Source: Pseudomonadota bacterium (GTDB lineage Bacteria; Pseudomonadota; Alphaproteobacteria; Acetobacterales; Acetobacteraceae). Taken from it: a stretch of 64,000 nucleotides of DNA. Under the pieces are notes generated by a model. The model made no database searches, was not told the DNA's origin, and saw only the letters and a list, made by a program, of their open reading frames with translations. Shown here in pieces: positions 27,914 through 37,288 of this stretch. Made by a program: the position numbers and the translations under genes. Within the stretch, counting starts at the first letter, position 1; every line of letters starts with the position of its first letter. The stretch lies in assembly GCA_021845985.1 (NCBI GenBank), contig JAJZES010000017.1, positions 62,001-126,000 of the forward strand, in the 5' to 3' direction.

Positions 27914-29274
27914 GCGGCGCAGCCGATGTCTGCGATGTCGCGGCGCTGATCGACCGGCGCGGCCTGTCGCCGCTGCAGCTGCGCATCATCGCGCTGTGCG
28001 CGCTGGTCGCAGTGCTGGACGGCGCCGATACCTCCTCGATCGCCATTGCCGCCCCGGCCATCGCCGCAAAACTCGCCATGCCGATGCGCGGTCTGGGCGT
28101 GGTGTTCTCGGCGGCGACGCTGGGCGCCATGCTCGGCGCCATGAGCTTCGGCCCGCTGGCCGACCGGCTGGGACGCAAGCGGGTGCTGGTGGCAGCGGCG
28201 GCCATCTTCGGGCTGTTTACGATCCTCACCGCGCTTGCCGGCAGCCTCGCCGCGCTCATCGCCTGCCGCTTCGTCGCCGGCATCGGGCTGGGCGGGGCGA
28301 CGCCGTGCTTCCTCGGTCTGGCCAGCGAATATGCGCCACGGCGCATGCGCGGGGCGCTGGTCAGCGTGCTGTGGGCCGGCTTCCCGCTCGGCATCATGCT
28401 CGGCGGCTTCGGCAATGCGTGGCTGGTGCGCAATTATGGCTGGCCGGCGATCTTCCTGGTCGGCGGCACGCTGCCGATCCTGGTGGCGCTGGCCAGTGCC
28501 GCCTGGCTGCCCGAGAGCCTGACCTTCCTGGTGCTGCGTGAGCGTGGCGCGGCGGCGGCGCGCGACATCCTGGCGCGGCTGGCGCCGGGCGCGGTCGGCC
28601 CCGGTGAGCCGCTGGTGGTCAGCGAGCGCGCCCTGCCGGGCGTGCCGGTGGCCCATCTGTTCCGCGCCGGCCGGGCGCTGCCGACGCTGCTGCTGTGGCT
28701 GCCGTTCTTCGCCGGCTTTGGCGTGCTCGGCGTGGTGGTGCTGTGGATGCCGACGCTGCTGCAGGCGGGCGGCGCCGCGCGCAGCATGGCGACGGCGGCC
28801 AATGTCAATGCGTTCAACGGCCTGGGCGGCTGCATCGGCATGGCGGCGGCGGGGTTCCTGGTCGATCGGTTCGGCGCGGCGCGGGTGCTGGCGCCGGCCT
28901 TCGTGGTCGGCGCCGCCTGCACCGCGGCGCTTGGCGCCGCCGTCGCCTCGGTGGCGCTGGCCGCCGCCTGCACCGGGGCGATCGGGTTGTCGGTCGGCAT
29001 CGCCTCCTCCGGCGCGATCGCGCTGGCGGCGCTGGCCTATCCGACGCCGATGCGCGCCACCGGCATCGGCTGGGCCATGGGGTTGGGACGCTTCGGGCAG
29101 GTTGCGCTGCCGCTGCTGGCGGCGCGCATGATCGGGCCGGGCGGCGCGGCACAGACCATGTTGCTGGTGATGGCCGGGCTGCTGCTGCTGGCCGCCGTGG
29201 CGGTGCTGCTGCTGCGCGTCGCCAGCGTGGCGCCGCGCCCGGCGCTGTCCGCCGCCGCGGCCGGCCGGCTGTGA
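27910..29274 (+). CDS. MFS transporter, aromatic acid:H+ symporter-like
   Basis: A 454-residue major facilitator with about 12 spans. DGADTSSIAIAAPAI near the first span and the loop GPLADRLGRKRVL (motif A) match the AAHS family of aromatic-acid symporters. Repeated GFG/GIG motifs and QTMLLVMAGL in the last span are consistent. It is coupled to the monooxygenase by ATGA overlap, so it probably imports the phenolic substrate across the inner membrane. Confidence 0.9.
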   Translation: MSGAADVCDVAALIDRRGLSPLQLRIIALCALVAVLDGADTSSIAIAAPAIAAKLAMPMRGLGVVFSAATLGAMLGAMSFGPLADRLGRKRVLVAAAAIFGLFTILTALAGSLAALIACRFVAGIGLGGATPCFLGLASEYAPRRMRGALVSVLWAGFPLGIMLGGFGNAWLVRNYGWPAIFLVGGTLPILVALASAAWLPESLTFLVLRERGAAAARDILARLAPGAVGPGEPLVVSERALPGVPVAHLFRAGRALPTLLLWLPFFAGFGVLGVVVLWMPTLLQAGGAARSMATAANVNAFNGLGGCIGMAAAGFLVDRFGAARVLAPAFVVGAACTAALGAAVASVALAAACTGAIGLSVGIASSGAIALAALAYPTPMRATGIGWAMGLGRFGQVALPLLAARMIGPGGAAQTMLLVMAGLLLLAAVAVLLLRVASVAPRPALSAAAAGRL

Positions 29275-29281
29275 CGGCGGC

Positions 29282-30004
29282 ATGGCCAAAAGCCTCACCG
29301 AGACGGTCACCAGCCGGCTGCGTCAGGACATCCTGCGCTGCGCCCTGCCGCCCGGCGCGCGGCTGCTGACCGGCGCGCTCTGCGCCCGCTTCGATGTCAG
29401 CCTCGCGGTGGTGCGCGAGGCGCTGTCGCGGCTCGTCGCCGAGGGGCTGGTGGTCGCCGAGCCGCAGCGCAGCTTTCGGGTGGCGCCGATCTCGGTCGAT
29501 GATCTGCACGATCTGACGTGGCTGCGCATCGAGATCGAGACGCTGGCGCTGCGCCGCGCCATCGCCCGCGCGACGCTGGACTGGGAAAGCGCGGTGGTGT
29601 CGGCGCTGCACCGGCTGCTGCACACGCCGCTCTATGCCGAAGGCGCGGCGCCGCCGATGAACGAGGCCCCCGTCGTCAACGAAGCCTGGGCGGCGGCGCA
29701 TGCCGCGTTCCATCTGGCGCTGGCCGCCGGCTGCGGCAGCCCGAGCCTGCTGGCGGTGCGGGCCAGCCTGTTCGACCGTTCCGAACGCTATCGCCGTTTA
29801 TCGGCGCGCGCCGGCGCCGAACCGGACCGCGATCTGGAGCGCGAGCACCGCGGCATCGCCGAGGCGGCGCTGCGCCATGAGGCGGACGCCGCCGCGGCGC
29901 TGCTGGCCCGCCATCTGGAGCTGACGGCGGCGCTGACGCTGGACAATCTGGCGCTGGCGGCGGGGGCAACCACCGCCAGCGTCGAGCCGATTACCGCTTG
30001 CTGA
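29282..30004 (+). CDS. GntR-family regulator (FCD/FadR-type)
   Basis: A 240-residue regulator. The GntR winged helix spans about 4-75 ([24 protein letters not shown], then [15 protein letters not shown]). The FCD ligand-binding domain follows, with [22 protein letters not shown] and [12 protein letters not shown]-type His/Asp contacts visible as [12 protein letters not shown]. It is the fourth gene of the plus operon, seven bases after the MFS gene. Its end overlaps the convergent rpsI by 14 bases. It probably controls the dioxygenase promoter. Confidence 0.92.
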   Translation: MAKSLTETVTSRLRQDILRCALPPGARLLTGALCARFDVSLAVVREALSRLVAEGLVVAEPQRSFRVAPISVDDLHDLTWLRIEIETLALRRAIARATLDWESAVVSALHRLLHTPLYAEGAAPPMNEAPVVNEAWAAAHAAFHLALAAGCGSPSLLAVRASLFDRSERYRRLSARAGAEPDRDLEREHRGIAEAALRHEADAAAALLARHLELTAALTLDNLALAAGATTASVEPITAC

Positions 30005-30479
30005 ACTGGAAGCTGCGGCGGGCCTTGGCGCGGCCGTATTTCTTGCGTTCCACCACGCGCGAGTCGCGGGTCAGGAAGCCCGCGGCCTTGAGGATGGCGC
30101 GCAATTCCGGCTCGTAATGCGTCAGCGCCCGGCTGATGCCGTGGCGCACCGCACCGGCCTGCCCGGACAGGCCGCCGCCGACCACCGTGCAATAGACGTC
30201 GAACTGGTTGTAGCGGTCGGCCACCAGGAACGGCTGGGTGATCAGCATGCGCAGCACCGGGCGGGCGAAATACTGCCCGACGCGCTTGCCATTGACCATG
30301 ATCTCGCCCTTGCCGGGCTTGACCCAGACGCGGGCGATGGCGTTCTTGCGCCGGCCGGTGGCGTAGCTGCGGCCGAAGGCGTCGCGCTTGGGTTCACGTT
30401 TGGGCTGGTCGGTCGGCAGCGCCGCGGCGACGGCCAGGTCCTTCAAATCCGCGAGACTGCGGGTCTGTGTTCCAGACAT
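29991..30479 (-). CDS. rpsI: 30S ribosomal protein S9
   Basis: Component of the small ribosomal subunit head whose C-terminal tail reaches the P-site tRNA. The 162-residue protein has a roughly 33-residue N-terminal extension typical of alphaproteobacteria. [15 protein letters not shown] and [17 protein letters not shown] are S9 signatures, and it ends in the expected FQFSKR. It follows rplM by four bases, the standard L13-S9 operon. Confidence 0.98.
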   Translation of the reverse strand: MSGTQTRSLADLKDLAVAAALPTDQPKREPKRDAFGRSYATGRRKNAIARVWVKPGKGEIMVNGKRVGQYFARPVLRMLITQPFLVADRYNQFDVYCTVVGGGLSGQAGAVRHGISRALTHYEPELRAILKAAGFLTRDSRVVERKKYGRAKARRSFQFSKR

Positions 30480-30483
30480 CGGC

Positions 30484-30951
30484 TCAGGCCCTCCGGTTCT
30501 TCTTGTTCATCGCGGCGATGTCGAGCGTCTGCGGCTGCTGCCCGTCATGCGGGTGGGCGGCGCCGGCGTAGATGTGCAGGTGCTTCATCTGCCGCCGCTG
30601 CAGCGGCCCGCGGGTGATCATCCGCTCCACCGCCTTCTCCAGCACCCGCTCGGGGTGGCGGCTTTCCAGCCGCTGGCGGATGGTGCGGCCCTTGACGCCA
30701 CCGGGGAAGCCGGTGTGCCAGTGGAACACCGACTGATCGGCCTTGTTGCCGGTGACGCGGACTTTTTCGGCGTTGATGACGACGACGTTGTCGCCGCAAT
30801 CGACATGCGGGGTGAATTGCGGCTTGTGCTTGCCGCGCAGGCGGTAGGCGATGATCGCAGCGAGGCGGCCGAGCACCAGGCCCTGCGCGTCGATCAACAC
30901 CCACGCCTTGCTCACCTCCGCGGGTTTCAGCGAGAGGGTGGTCTTCAACAT
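30484..30951 (-). CDS. rplM: 50S ribosomal protein L13
   Basis: Large-subunit protein needed early in assembly. 155 residues, with [15 protein letters not shown] near residue 20, [24 protein letters not shown], and the [21 protein letters not shown] stretch (shown only in part). It is the first gene of the rplM-rpsI operon, with a clear promoter upstream. Confidence 0.98.
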   Translation of the reverse strand: MLKTTLSLKPAEVSKAWVLIDAQGLVLGRLAAIIAYRLRGKHKPQFTPHVDCGDNVVVINAEKVRVTGNKADQSVFHWHTGFPGGVKGRTIRQRLESRHPERVLEKAVERMITRGPLQRRQMKHLHIYAGAAHPHDGQQPQTLDIAAMNKKNRRA

Positions 30952-30983
30952 CTGTTCCTGCCGGATTGCCTATGGCGGCGCGG

Positions 30984-31012
30984 CTTATGACGAAGTTCGC
31001 GCGCCGGGTCAA
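30984..31012 (-). promoter_or_regulatory. Predicted sigma-70 promoter of rplM-rpsI
   Basis: On the minus strand TTGACC (31012-31007) and CATAAG (30989-30984) are separated by 17 bases, close to consensus for a housekeeping promoter. Transcription would start just upstream of the rplM ATG at 30951, leaving a short leader. Confidence 0.6.
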
Positions 31013-31080
31013 GGGTTTCCCCATGTGGTAAGATGATACCGGAAGCTTGCCGGGCCTGCCGCCGGCGCTATAACCGGCGC

Positions 31081-31935
31081 ATGCGCGGGGCCGTCCACAT
31101 CATCGGCGCGGGCGGACGCTCGGGCGCGGCGCTGCTGCGGGCGCTGCTGGCCCAGGGTATCGGCGTCGTCCCGGTGGTGCGCGATGCCGGGCGCTTCGCC
31201 GCCGCGCCGCACCCGCTGCTGGCGCCGCCGCGCATCGCCGATCTGACGCAGCCGGCGACGCTGCGGGCGGCGCTGGCGGACGCCACCCGCATCGTCTCGA
31301 CCGCGCATGCCCGCACCACCGCGCTGTTGCTGACGGCGGCGCCGCCCTCGGCCATGCTGGTCACCCTCGGCAGCACCCGGCGCTTCACCCGCTGGATGGA
31401 TGCGCACGGCGCCGGCGTGCTGGCCGGCGAGGCGGCGCTGCTCGGCAGCGGGCGGGCCGGCGTCATGCTGCATCCGACGATGATTTACGGTGCCGCCGGC
31501 GAGGACAATGTGCGCCGGCTCGCCGCCCTGCTGCGCCGCCTGCCGGTGCTGCCGCTGCCGGGTGGCGGCCGGGCGCTGGTGCAGCCGATCCATCAGGACG
31601 ATCTGACGCGCTGCCTGCTGGCGGCGCTGGCGGGCGAGTGGGCGGCGCCGGCGGCGCTGGTGGTGGCCGGCCCGGCGCCGCTCAGCTATGCTGATTTCGT
31701 CCGCGCCGTCGCCCGCGCCGCCGGCCTCGCCCCGCCGCGCATCGTCACCCTGCCGGCGGCGCCGCTGATGGCGCTGGCGCCGCTGACCGCCGTGCTGCCG
31801 TTCGTGCCGCGCATCCGCGCCGCCGAAATCCGCCGCCTCGGCGAGGACAAGGCATTCGATATCGTGCCGATGTCTGCCACACTCGGGGTGCGTCCGATCC
31901 CGCTCGACGAAGGATTGGCCCGCACCTTCGCCTGA
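31081..31935 (+). CDS. NAD(P)-binding oxidoreductase, NmrA/atypical SDR-like
   Basis: A 284-residue atypical SDR. It begins HIIGAGGRSGAALLRALL, a Rossmann loop (GAGGRSG), and has VSTAHARTTALL and LHPTMIYGAAGEDN, the MIYG segment being typical of epimerase-like SDRs. PLPGGGRALVQPIHQDDL is the sugar-epimerase-like region. The start at 31081 is chosen because the Rossmann strand begins there. The catalytic Tyr-x-x-x-Lys is not clear. Function unknown; related proteins include complex I assembly factors (NDUFA9-like). Confidence 0.78.
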   Translation: MRGAVHIIGAGGRSGAALLRALLAQGIGVVPVVRDAGRFAAAPHPLLAPPRIADLTQPATLRAALADATRIVSTAHARTTALLLTAAPPSAMLVTLGSTRRFTRWMDAHGAGVLAGEAALLGSGRAGVMLHPTMIYGAAGEDNVRRLAALLRRLPVLPLPGGGRALVQPIHQDDLTRCLLAALAGEWAAPAALVVAGPAPLSYADFVRAVARAAGLAPPRIVTLPAAPLMALAPLTAVLPFVPRIRAAEIRRLGEDKAFDIVPMSATLGVRPIPLDEGLARTFA

Positions 31936-31947
31936 CAGGAGCCGCCC

Positions 31948-33138
31948 ATGCCGGTCATCAATCGCATCGCCGCCTTCCACCCCGAGATGACGGCGTGGCG
32001 TCAGGATTTTCACCGCCATCCGGAACTCGGCTTCGCCGAGCACCGCACCAGCGCCAAGGTCGCCGAACTGCTGCGCGGCTTCGGCGTCGATGAGGTCGTC
32101 ACCGGCATCGCGCGCACCGGCGTCGTCGGCGTCATTCGTGGGCGCGAGGCAGGCGCGGCGCCCGGCGCGGCCATCGGCCTGCGCGCCGACATGGACGCGC
32201 TGCCGATCGTCGAGGAAACCGGCCTGCCCTATGCCAGCGCGACCCCCGGCACCATGCATGCCTGCGGCCATGACGGGCATACCGCGATGCTGCTCGGCGC
32301 CGCGCGCTATCTCGCCGAGACGCGCAACTTCGCCGGCACCGTGCATGTCATCTTCCAGCCCGCCGAGGAGGGTCTCGCCGGCGGCAAGCTGATGGTCGAG
32401 GAAGGGCTGTTCGAGCGGTTTCCGATGCGCGCGGTGTTCGGCATGCACAACTGGCCGAGCGGGCCGCAGGGCCGGTTCCTGTGGCGCGCCGGGCCGATCA
32501 TGGCGGCCTGCGCCACCATCGACATCGTCGTCACCGGGCGCGGCGGCCACGCCGCGGTGCCGCAGGCCACCGTCGATCCGATCGTCGTCGCCGCCCACAT
32601 CATCACCGCGCTGCAGGGCATCGTCGCGCGCAGCGTCGATCCGGCCGAGGCCGGCGTCGTCACCATCGGCCATATCGACGGCGGCCACACCCACAACGTC
32701 ATCCCCGAGACGGTGCGGCTGCGCGGCACTTCGCGCTGGTTCAGCCCCGAGGTCGGCGACCTGCTGGAAGCGGGCGTGCGCCGCATCGTCCCCGGCATCG
32801 CCGCCAGCCTCGGCGCCACGGCCGAGGTCAGCTATGTCCGCACCTATATCGCCACCGTCAACGATGCCGAGGCAACGGCGCTGACGGTGCGCGCGGCGGA
32901 GGCGGTGGCCGGCCCGGCGCAGGTGCAGCATCTCGCCAAGGCGCCGATGTGGGGCGAGGATTTCGCCTTCATGCTGGACGCCAAGCCGGGCAGCTACATC
33001 ATGCTCGGCGCCGGCCGCTCCGCCACCGACGCCAACGTTCACCATCCGCGCTATGATTTTAACGACGCACTGCTGCCGATCGGGGCGAGCTACTGGGCGA
33101 CGCTGGCGGAACAATGCCTGCCGCCGGCGGCCAAGTGA
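31948..33138 (+). CDS. M20 family amidohydrolase (hippurate hydrolase-like)
   Basis: A 396-residue zinc amidohydrolase of the M20D group, which removes acyl or amide groups from amino acids, indole-acetate or hippurate conjugates. RQDFHRHPELGF, GLRADMDALPIVE, HACGHDGH (C106, H108, H111), QPAEEG (E140/E141) and the HPRYDFND C-terminus are all present, so the metal ligands look intact. It lies 12 bases downstream of the NmrA-like gene. The substrate cannot be assigned. Confidence 0.93.
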   Translation: MPVINRIAAFHPEMTAWRQDFHRHPELGFAEHRTSAKVAELLRGFGVDEVVTGIARTGVVGVIRGREAGAAPGAAIGLRADMDALPIVEETGLPYASATPGTMHACGHDGHTAMLLGAARYLAETRNFAGTVHVIFQPAEEGLAGGKLMVEEGLFERFPMRAVFGMHNWPSGPQGRFLWRAGPIMAACATIDIVVTGRGGHAAVPQATVDPIVVAAHIITALQGIVARSVDPAEAGVVTIGHIDGGHTHNVIPETVRLRGTSRWFSPEVGDLLEAGVRRIVPGIAASLGATAEVSYVRTYIATVNDAEATALTVRAAEAVAGPAQVQHLAKAPMWGEDFAFMLDAKPGSYIMLGAGRSATDANVHHPRYDFNDALLPIGASYWATLAEQCLPPAAK

Positions 33139-33171
33139 TCGACACCGGCGCGGACCGGTAGGGCCGCCGTC

Positions 33172-35346
33172 ATGCCCGCGTTCAACCCGGAAAAACTGTT
33201 CGCCCCGGCCGCGCTCAGCATCTGCGGCGCGACCAGCGCGACCGGCGGGCGGGTGCTGGCCAATCTGCATGCCGGCGGGTTTCGCGGCATGCTGCATCTG
33301 GGCGAGCATCCGGCCGATCTGGCGCTGATCTGCGGCGGCGACGTGCCGGCGGCGTTCGCCGCATTAGGCCGGCTCGGCGTGCCGACCGCCATCGTGTTCG
33401 GCGCTGCCGAGGATCTGCGCAGTCTCGCGCTGGCGCACGGGATTCGCGCGCTGGGGCCGCACAGTTTCGGACTGGCGGTGCCGGGGATCGGGCTGAACGC
33501 GACGCTCGGCCATCTGCCGGCGCTGCCGGGGCGGCTGGCGCTGGTGTCGCAATCGTCGTCGATGTGCCGCGCGGTGCTCGACTGGGCGGCGCCGAACGGG
33601 GTCGGCTTCAGCCATATCATCGGCATCGGCGAAAACCACGATCTCGGCTTCGCCACCGCGCTCGACCGGCTGGCGCGCGACCCCGGCACCGGGGCGATCC
33701 TGCTCGACATCCACCGGCTCAAGGACGTGCGCGCCTTCCTCTCCGCCGCCCGCGCCGCGGCGCGGCTGCGCCCGGTGGTGGCGATCCGCGCCGGCGCGCG
33801 GCGGCTCGACCCGGACGGCGCCGCCGAGGCCGCCTTCGCCGCGGCGCTGCGCCGCTGCGGCGTGCTCAGTGTCGAGCGGATGGAAGACCTGCTCGCCGCC
33901 GCCGAGACGCTGACCCGCGCCCGCACCCTGCGCGGCGAACGGCTGGCGATCGTCGCCAACGGGCGCGGCCCGGCGCGGCTCGCCGCCGACGCCGCCCTGC
34001 GCGCCGGGCTGACGCTGGATGGCGCCATCGTCACCACCACTACGGCGGGGCTGGCCGAGGCCGCCGCGGCGCAGCACACGGCCGGGGCGGTGCTGGCGGT
34101 GCATGCGCCGAGCGGGGCCGAGGACACCGCCGGCATCGCCGCGCTGGCCGCAGCGGCGCGCGGCCTGGCCGCGCCGCTGCTGGTGGCGGCGCTCGGGGAA
34201 ACCACCGGGGCGGCGCATCGGCGCAGCATCGCCGCCGCCGGCCTGCCGGTGTTCGCGACGCCCGAGGAAGCGGTGCGCGGCTTTCTCCACCTCGCCGAGC
34301 ACCAGCGCAACCGCGAGGCGGCGCGCGAATTGCCGGCCTCGACGGTGCTGGAGGTGGCGCCGGACCGCGCCGCCGCCGCCGCCCTGCTCTCTGGTCCGGA
34401 GGGGCTGGCAGCGGACGCCGCGCTGGCGGTGCTCGCCGCCTACGGCATCGCCGCCGTTGCCCCCGGCGGGCCGGGGCCGCAGGCGCAGGCGCTGCGCATC
34501 GCCGTCCGACGCGACGCGCTGTTCGGCCCGGTGATCGGCTTCGGCGAGGGGGGCGCGGCGGCCGACCGGGCGGCCGATCTGGCGCTCGACCTGCCGCCGC
34601 TCAATCTGCCGCTGGCGCGCGCGCTGATCGGCCGCTCGCGCATCGCCCGCGCGCTCGGCGCGGCGCAGGCGGAGGCGGTGGCCGACGTGCTGGTGCGGGT
34701 GAGCCAATTGCTGGTCGATTTCCCCGCCATCGGCGAACTCGACATCAATCCGCTGTTCGCCGCGGCCGACGCCGCCACCGCGGCGGCGGCAACGCTGCGC
34801 CTCGGCAAGGAGCCGGGGCGGCTGGCCATCGCGCCCTATCCGGCCGAGCTGACGGCGCGCTTCCAGGGCCGTCACGAGGCGTTTCTGATCCGCCCGATCC
34901 GCCCCGAGGACGCGGCGGCGCATGCCGCGTTCTTCGCCCGGCTGCCGGCCGAGGACGTGCGGTTCCGTTTCTTCACCGCCGTCCGCGCCCTGCCGCCCGA
35001 GCAGATGGCGCGGCTGACCCAGGTGGACTACGACCGTGAGATCGCCTTCATTGCGGTGCGCGAGCCGACCGGCGAGACGGCGGGGGTGGCGCGGCTGGTG
35101 CGCAACACGGCGGGAGAGGCGGAGTTCGCCATCGTCGTGCAGCCGGACGCCAAGGGGCAGGGGCTGGCCGCGCACCTGATGCGCCGGCTGCTCGACTGGG
35201 GCCGGGCGCAGGGGGTGGCGGCGGTGGTTGGACAAGTGTTGGCGGACAATGCGGCGATGCTCGGCTTCGTCCGCCATCTCGGCTTCACGCTGCACCGCCA
35301 GCCAGATGACGAGACGGTGCTGGAGGCGCGGCTTGAGCTGTCGTGA
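33172..35346 (+). CDS. Pat-like protein: NDP-forming acyl-CoA synthetase region fused to GNAT acetyltransferase
   Basis: A 724-residue relative of Pat/PatZ protein-lysine acetyltransferases. Residues about 1-110 are a CoA-binding domain (LFAPAALSICGATSATGGRVL), about 115-400 the succinyl-CoA-synthetase-like ligase domains, and about 560-720 the GNAT domain (IRPIRPEDAAAHAAFF, FRFFTAVR, AGVARLVRNT, VQPDAKGQGLAAHLM). Between AAYGIAAVAP and LRIAVRRDALFGPVIGFGEGG the ATP-grasp subdomain is much shorter than in typical 890-residue homologues. The synthetase half is probably non-catalytic and may serve as a sensor. Downstream gene eamA overlaps by four bases. Confidence 0.85.
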   Translation: MPAFNPEKLFAPAALSICGATSATGGRVLANLHAGGFRGMLHLGEHPADLALICGGDVPAAFAALGRLGVPTAIVFGAAEDLRSLALAHGIRALGPHSFGLAVPGIGLNATLGHLPALPGRLALVSQSSSMCRAVLDWAAPNGVGFSHIIGIGENHDLGFATALDRLARDPGTGAILLDIHRLKDVRAFLSAARAAARLRPVVAIRAGARRLDPDGAAEAAFAAALRRCGVLSVERMEDLLAAAETLTRARTLRGERLAIVANGRGPARLAADAALRAGLTLDGAIVTTTTAGLAEAAAAQHTAGAVLAVHAPSGAEDTAGIAALAAAARGLAAPLLVAALGETTGAAHRRSIAAAGLPVFATPEEAVRGFLHLAEHQRNREAARELPASTVLEVAPDRAAAAALLSGPEGLAADAALAVLAAYGIAAVAPGGPGPQAQALRIAVRRDALFGPVIGFGEGGAAADRAADLALDLPPLNLPLARALIGRSRIARALGAAQAEAVADVLVRVSQLLVDFPAIGELDINPLFAAADAATAAAATLRLGKEPGRLAIAPYPAELTARFQGRHEAFLIRPIRPEDAAAHAAFFARLPAEDVRFRFFTAVRALPPEQMARLTQVDYDREIAFIAVREPTGETAGVARLVRNTAGEAEFAIVVQPDAKGQGLAAHLMRRLLDWGRAQGVAAVVGQVLADNAAMLGFVRHLGFTLHRQPDDETVLEARLELS

Positions 35347-36236
35347 CTGACGCCGGCCGCAACCGGGCCATCCTGTGCGTGCTGGCCGACGGGGCGTGTT
35401 TTGCCGTTGCCGCGGCGCTGATCAAGGCGACGCGCAGCGCCGGGATTCCGGTGGTCGAGATGGTGGTGTTCCGCAGCGCCGTCATCGCCGCGGCGATGAT
35501 GGCCGCGCTGGCGCTGCAGGGCGGGGTGCTGGCGGCGCTGCGCACCCGGCGCTGGCTCGGCCACGCGGTGCGCATCGTGCTCGGCTTCGCGGCGATGGCG
35601 TCGTCCTATTACGGCTATGTGCGGCTGCCGCTGGCCAGCGTCACCGCGCTCAACTTCGCCATGCCGCTGTTCCTGACCGTGCTGTCGGTGCCGCTGCTGG
35701 GCGAGCGGGTGGGCTGGCGGCGCTGGGCGGCGGTGCTGGCGGGGTTTGCCGGCGTGCTGGTGATCGTGCGGCCGTGGCAGGCGGTGGCGGCGGGGCTGCC
35801 GCTGGTGGCGGTCGCGGTGGTGATGGGCGGGGTGGTGGCCTGGGCGCTGACCACCATCACCATCCGCCGTCTGGGCGCGGCGGGCGAGGGCAACGCGACC
35901 ATCGTCCTGCTGTACAGCCTGGGCACTTTGGTCCTGTCGGCGGGGCTGGCGGTGCCGGTCTGGGTGGCGCCGTCGCCGCGCATCGCCGCCCTGCTGGTGG
36001 CGGCGGGGCTGGCGACGGCGGCGGCGCAATGGCTGATGACGGAGGCCTATCGCGGCGGCGAGGCGACCTCGGTGGCGCCGTTCGAATATGGCGCGATCAT
36101 CCCGGCCTCCCTGCTCGGCGCGCTGTTCTGGGGCGAGTGGCCGGACGGCTGGACGATCGCGGGGGTGGCGATTCTGGTTGCGGCGGGGGTGTATATCTGG
36201 CGGCGGGAAAACGCCCTGGCGCGGACGCGACGTTGA
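35343..36236 (+). CDS. EamA/DMT-family transporter
   Basis: A 297-residue integral membrane protein with about ten hydrophobic spans and two EamA repeats (FAVAAALIKATRSAGIPVVEMVVFRS, and the second ending LLGALFWGEWPDGWTIAGV, shown in parts). This family exports metabolites or imports amines. The start is a GTG that overlaps the previous stop (GTGA). It converges with the glycan island, 14 bases away. Substrate unknown. Confidence 0.92.
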   Translation: MTDAGRNRAILCVLADGACFAVAAALIKATRSAGIPVVEMVVFRSAVIAAAMMAALALQGGVLAALRTRRWLGHAVRIVLGFAAMASSYYGYVRLPLASVTALNFAMPLFLTVLSVPLLGERVGWRRWAAVLAGFAGVLVIVRPWQAVAAGLPLVAVAVVMGGVVAWALTTITIRRLGAAGEGNATIVLLYSLGTLVLSAGLAVPVWVAPSPRIAALLVAAGLATAAAQWLMTEAYRGGEATSVAPFEYGAIIPASLLGALFWGEWPDGWTIAGVAILVAAGVYIWRRENALARTRR

Positions 36237-36250
36237 CGGCGGGCGGCGCG

Positions 36251-37228
36251 CTATGCTGCGGTGCCGTCTGCCGGCGCAATGGGCGGCGGCAACGGCGTCT
36301 GCGTGGCCACGATCGGGCTTGGCGAGCGTCCGTCGTCGGTACGTCGGCCGAGCGCCCCACCCAGCAGATTGTACACGTAGTGGTTATCGACATGCCGTCC
36401 GGTTCGGCAGAAGCGATCGAACGTCACCATGTTGGAAAAGGTCGAGCGCGACATCCCAACGAAGCACTCGGCAGCGGAGACGATCTCAAAATCAATGATC
36501 GACAGGTCGAGCGGATTGAACGCCCGCAGTTCAAATCCGGTGAGGATGTCAGATTTCCAGATCAGCTCGAACCCATATTGATTTGCCGCATGTTCCTGCA
36601 TCAACTGCTTGGGCACCAGCAGCGTCGGCTCGTCGCAGACGACATAGATGGTCCGCGTGCCCGGCAGGGTCGCCTTGATCTTGTCAAGAATCTGCTCGTA
36701 GGGAATGCAGTAATCCTCGGTGCCGGCGAGGCGTGGGCCGAGATCCTTGGCGGAGTGATGATGCCAGTCCGCCTCGATGCGAAAATGGGCGGCGATCACC
36801 GGCCCCTGGCGGTCATAGACCGCGGGCAGAAGATGGCGGACCAGGAACGAGGAGCGGCCGACCGGCACCAACGCACGCATGAAGTCGGCGATGAAGCCCT
36901 CAGTCGCGGTCGCGACATCGGCAACGGGATGATGAATCGTCGCCTGCCAGCCCTTGCCGAAATATGGCCAGCTTTCATGCATCGAAACGCGCGGCCCGCT
37001 GTCCAGGACAGTGATCCCATAGCTGCGGGCGACGCCGCGCAGCGCCTCGGTATCCAATATCTCGCCGATCGGCGCGGTTCCGGCCTTGCCGCGCGCAACA
37101 TCCATCAGCCACATCTCCGGCAGCACGATCGGCTGCCCGGTCTCGCGCGCGGTCAGGAAAAGGCCGAGCAGCGCCAGCTTCTGATTGGTCAGGCCAGCGG
37201 GGAGAACGTGATACCCAATTGCGTCCAT
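36251..37228 (-). CDS. O-fucosyltransferase-like (GT-B) protein
   Basis: A 325-residue protein resembling the GDP-fucose O-fucosyltransferase/NodZ superfamily. The N-terminus AGLTNQKLALLGLFLTARET...IVLPEMW matches the family's GxxNQ donor-side start. HFRIEADW (148-155) is the HxRxExD-like catalytic segment, and ECFVGMSRSTFSNMV near 265 resembles the C-terminal donor-binding loop. GC is visibly lower than around it. It converges with eamA and lies 60 bases downstream of the acetyltransferase gene on the same strand. It probably transfers a sugar to a surface glycan; a donor other than GDP-fucose cannot be excluded. Confidence 0.7.
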   Translation of the reverse strand: MDAIGYHVLPAGLTNQKLALLGLFLTARETGQPIVLPEMWLMDVARGKAGTAPIGEILDTEALRGVARSYGITVLDSGPRVSMHESWPYFGKGWQATIHHPVADVATATEGFIADFMRALVPVGRSSFLVRHLLPAVYDRQGPVIAAHFRIEADWHHHSAKDLGPRLAGTEDYCIPYEQILDKIKATLPGTRTIYVVCDEPTLLVPKQLMQEHAANQYGFELIWKSDILTGFELRAFNPLDLSIIDFEIVSAAECFVGMSRSTFSNMVTFDRFCRTGRHVDNHYVYNLLGGALGRRTDDGRSPSPIVATQTPLPPPIAPADGTAA

Positions 37229-37288
37229 TGCTCATCTCCGCGTCGTCATCGCGCGCCAGGGGTATAGTGCGGGAAACATCGCAAGTCG

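Noticed and set aside
33364-35295. 643-residue minus-strand frame opposite the Pat-like gene
   Set aside because: Low-complexity composition and no family features.
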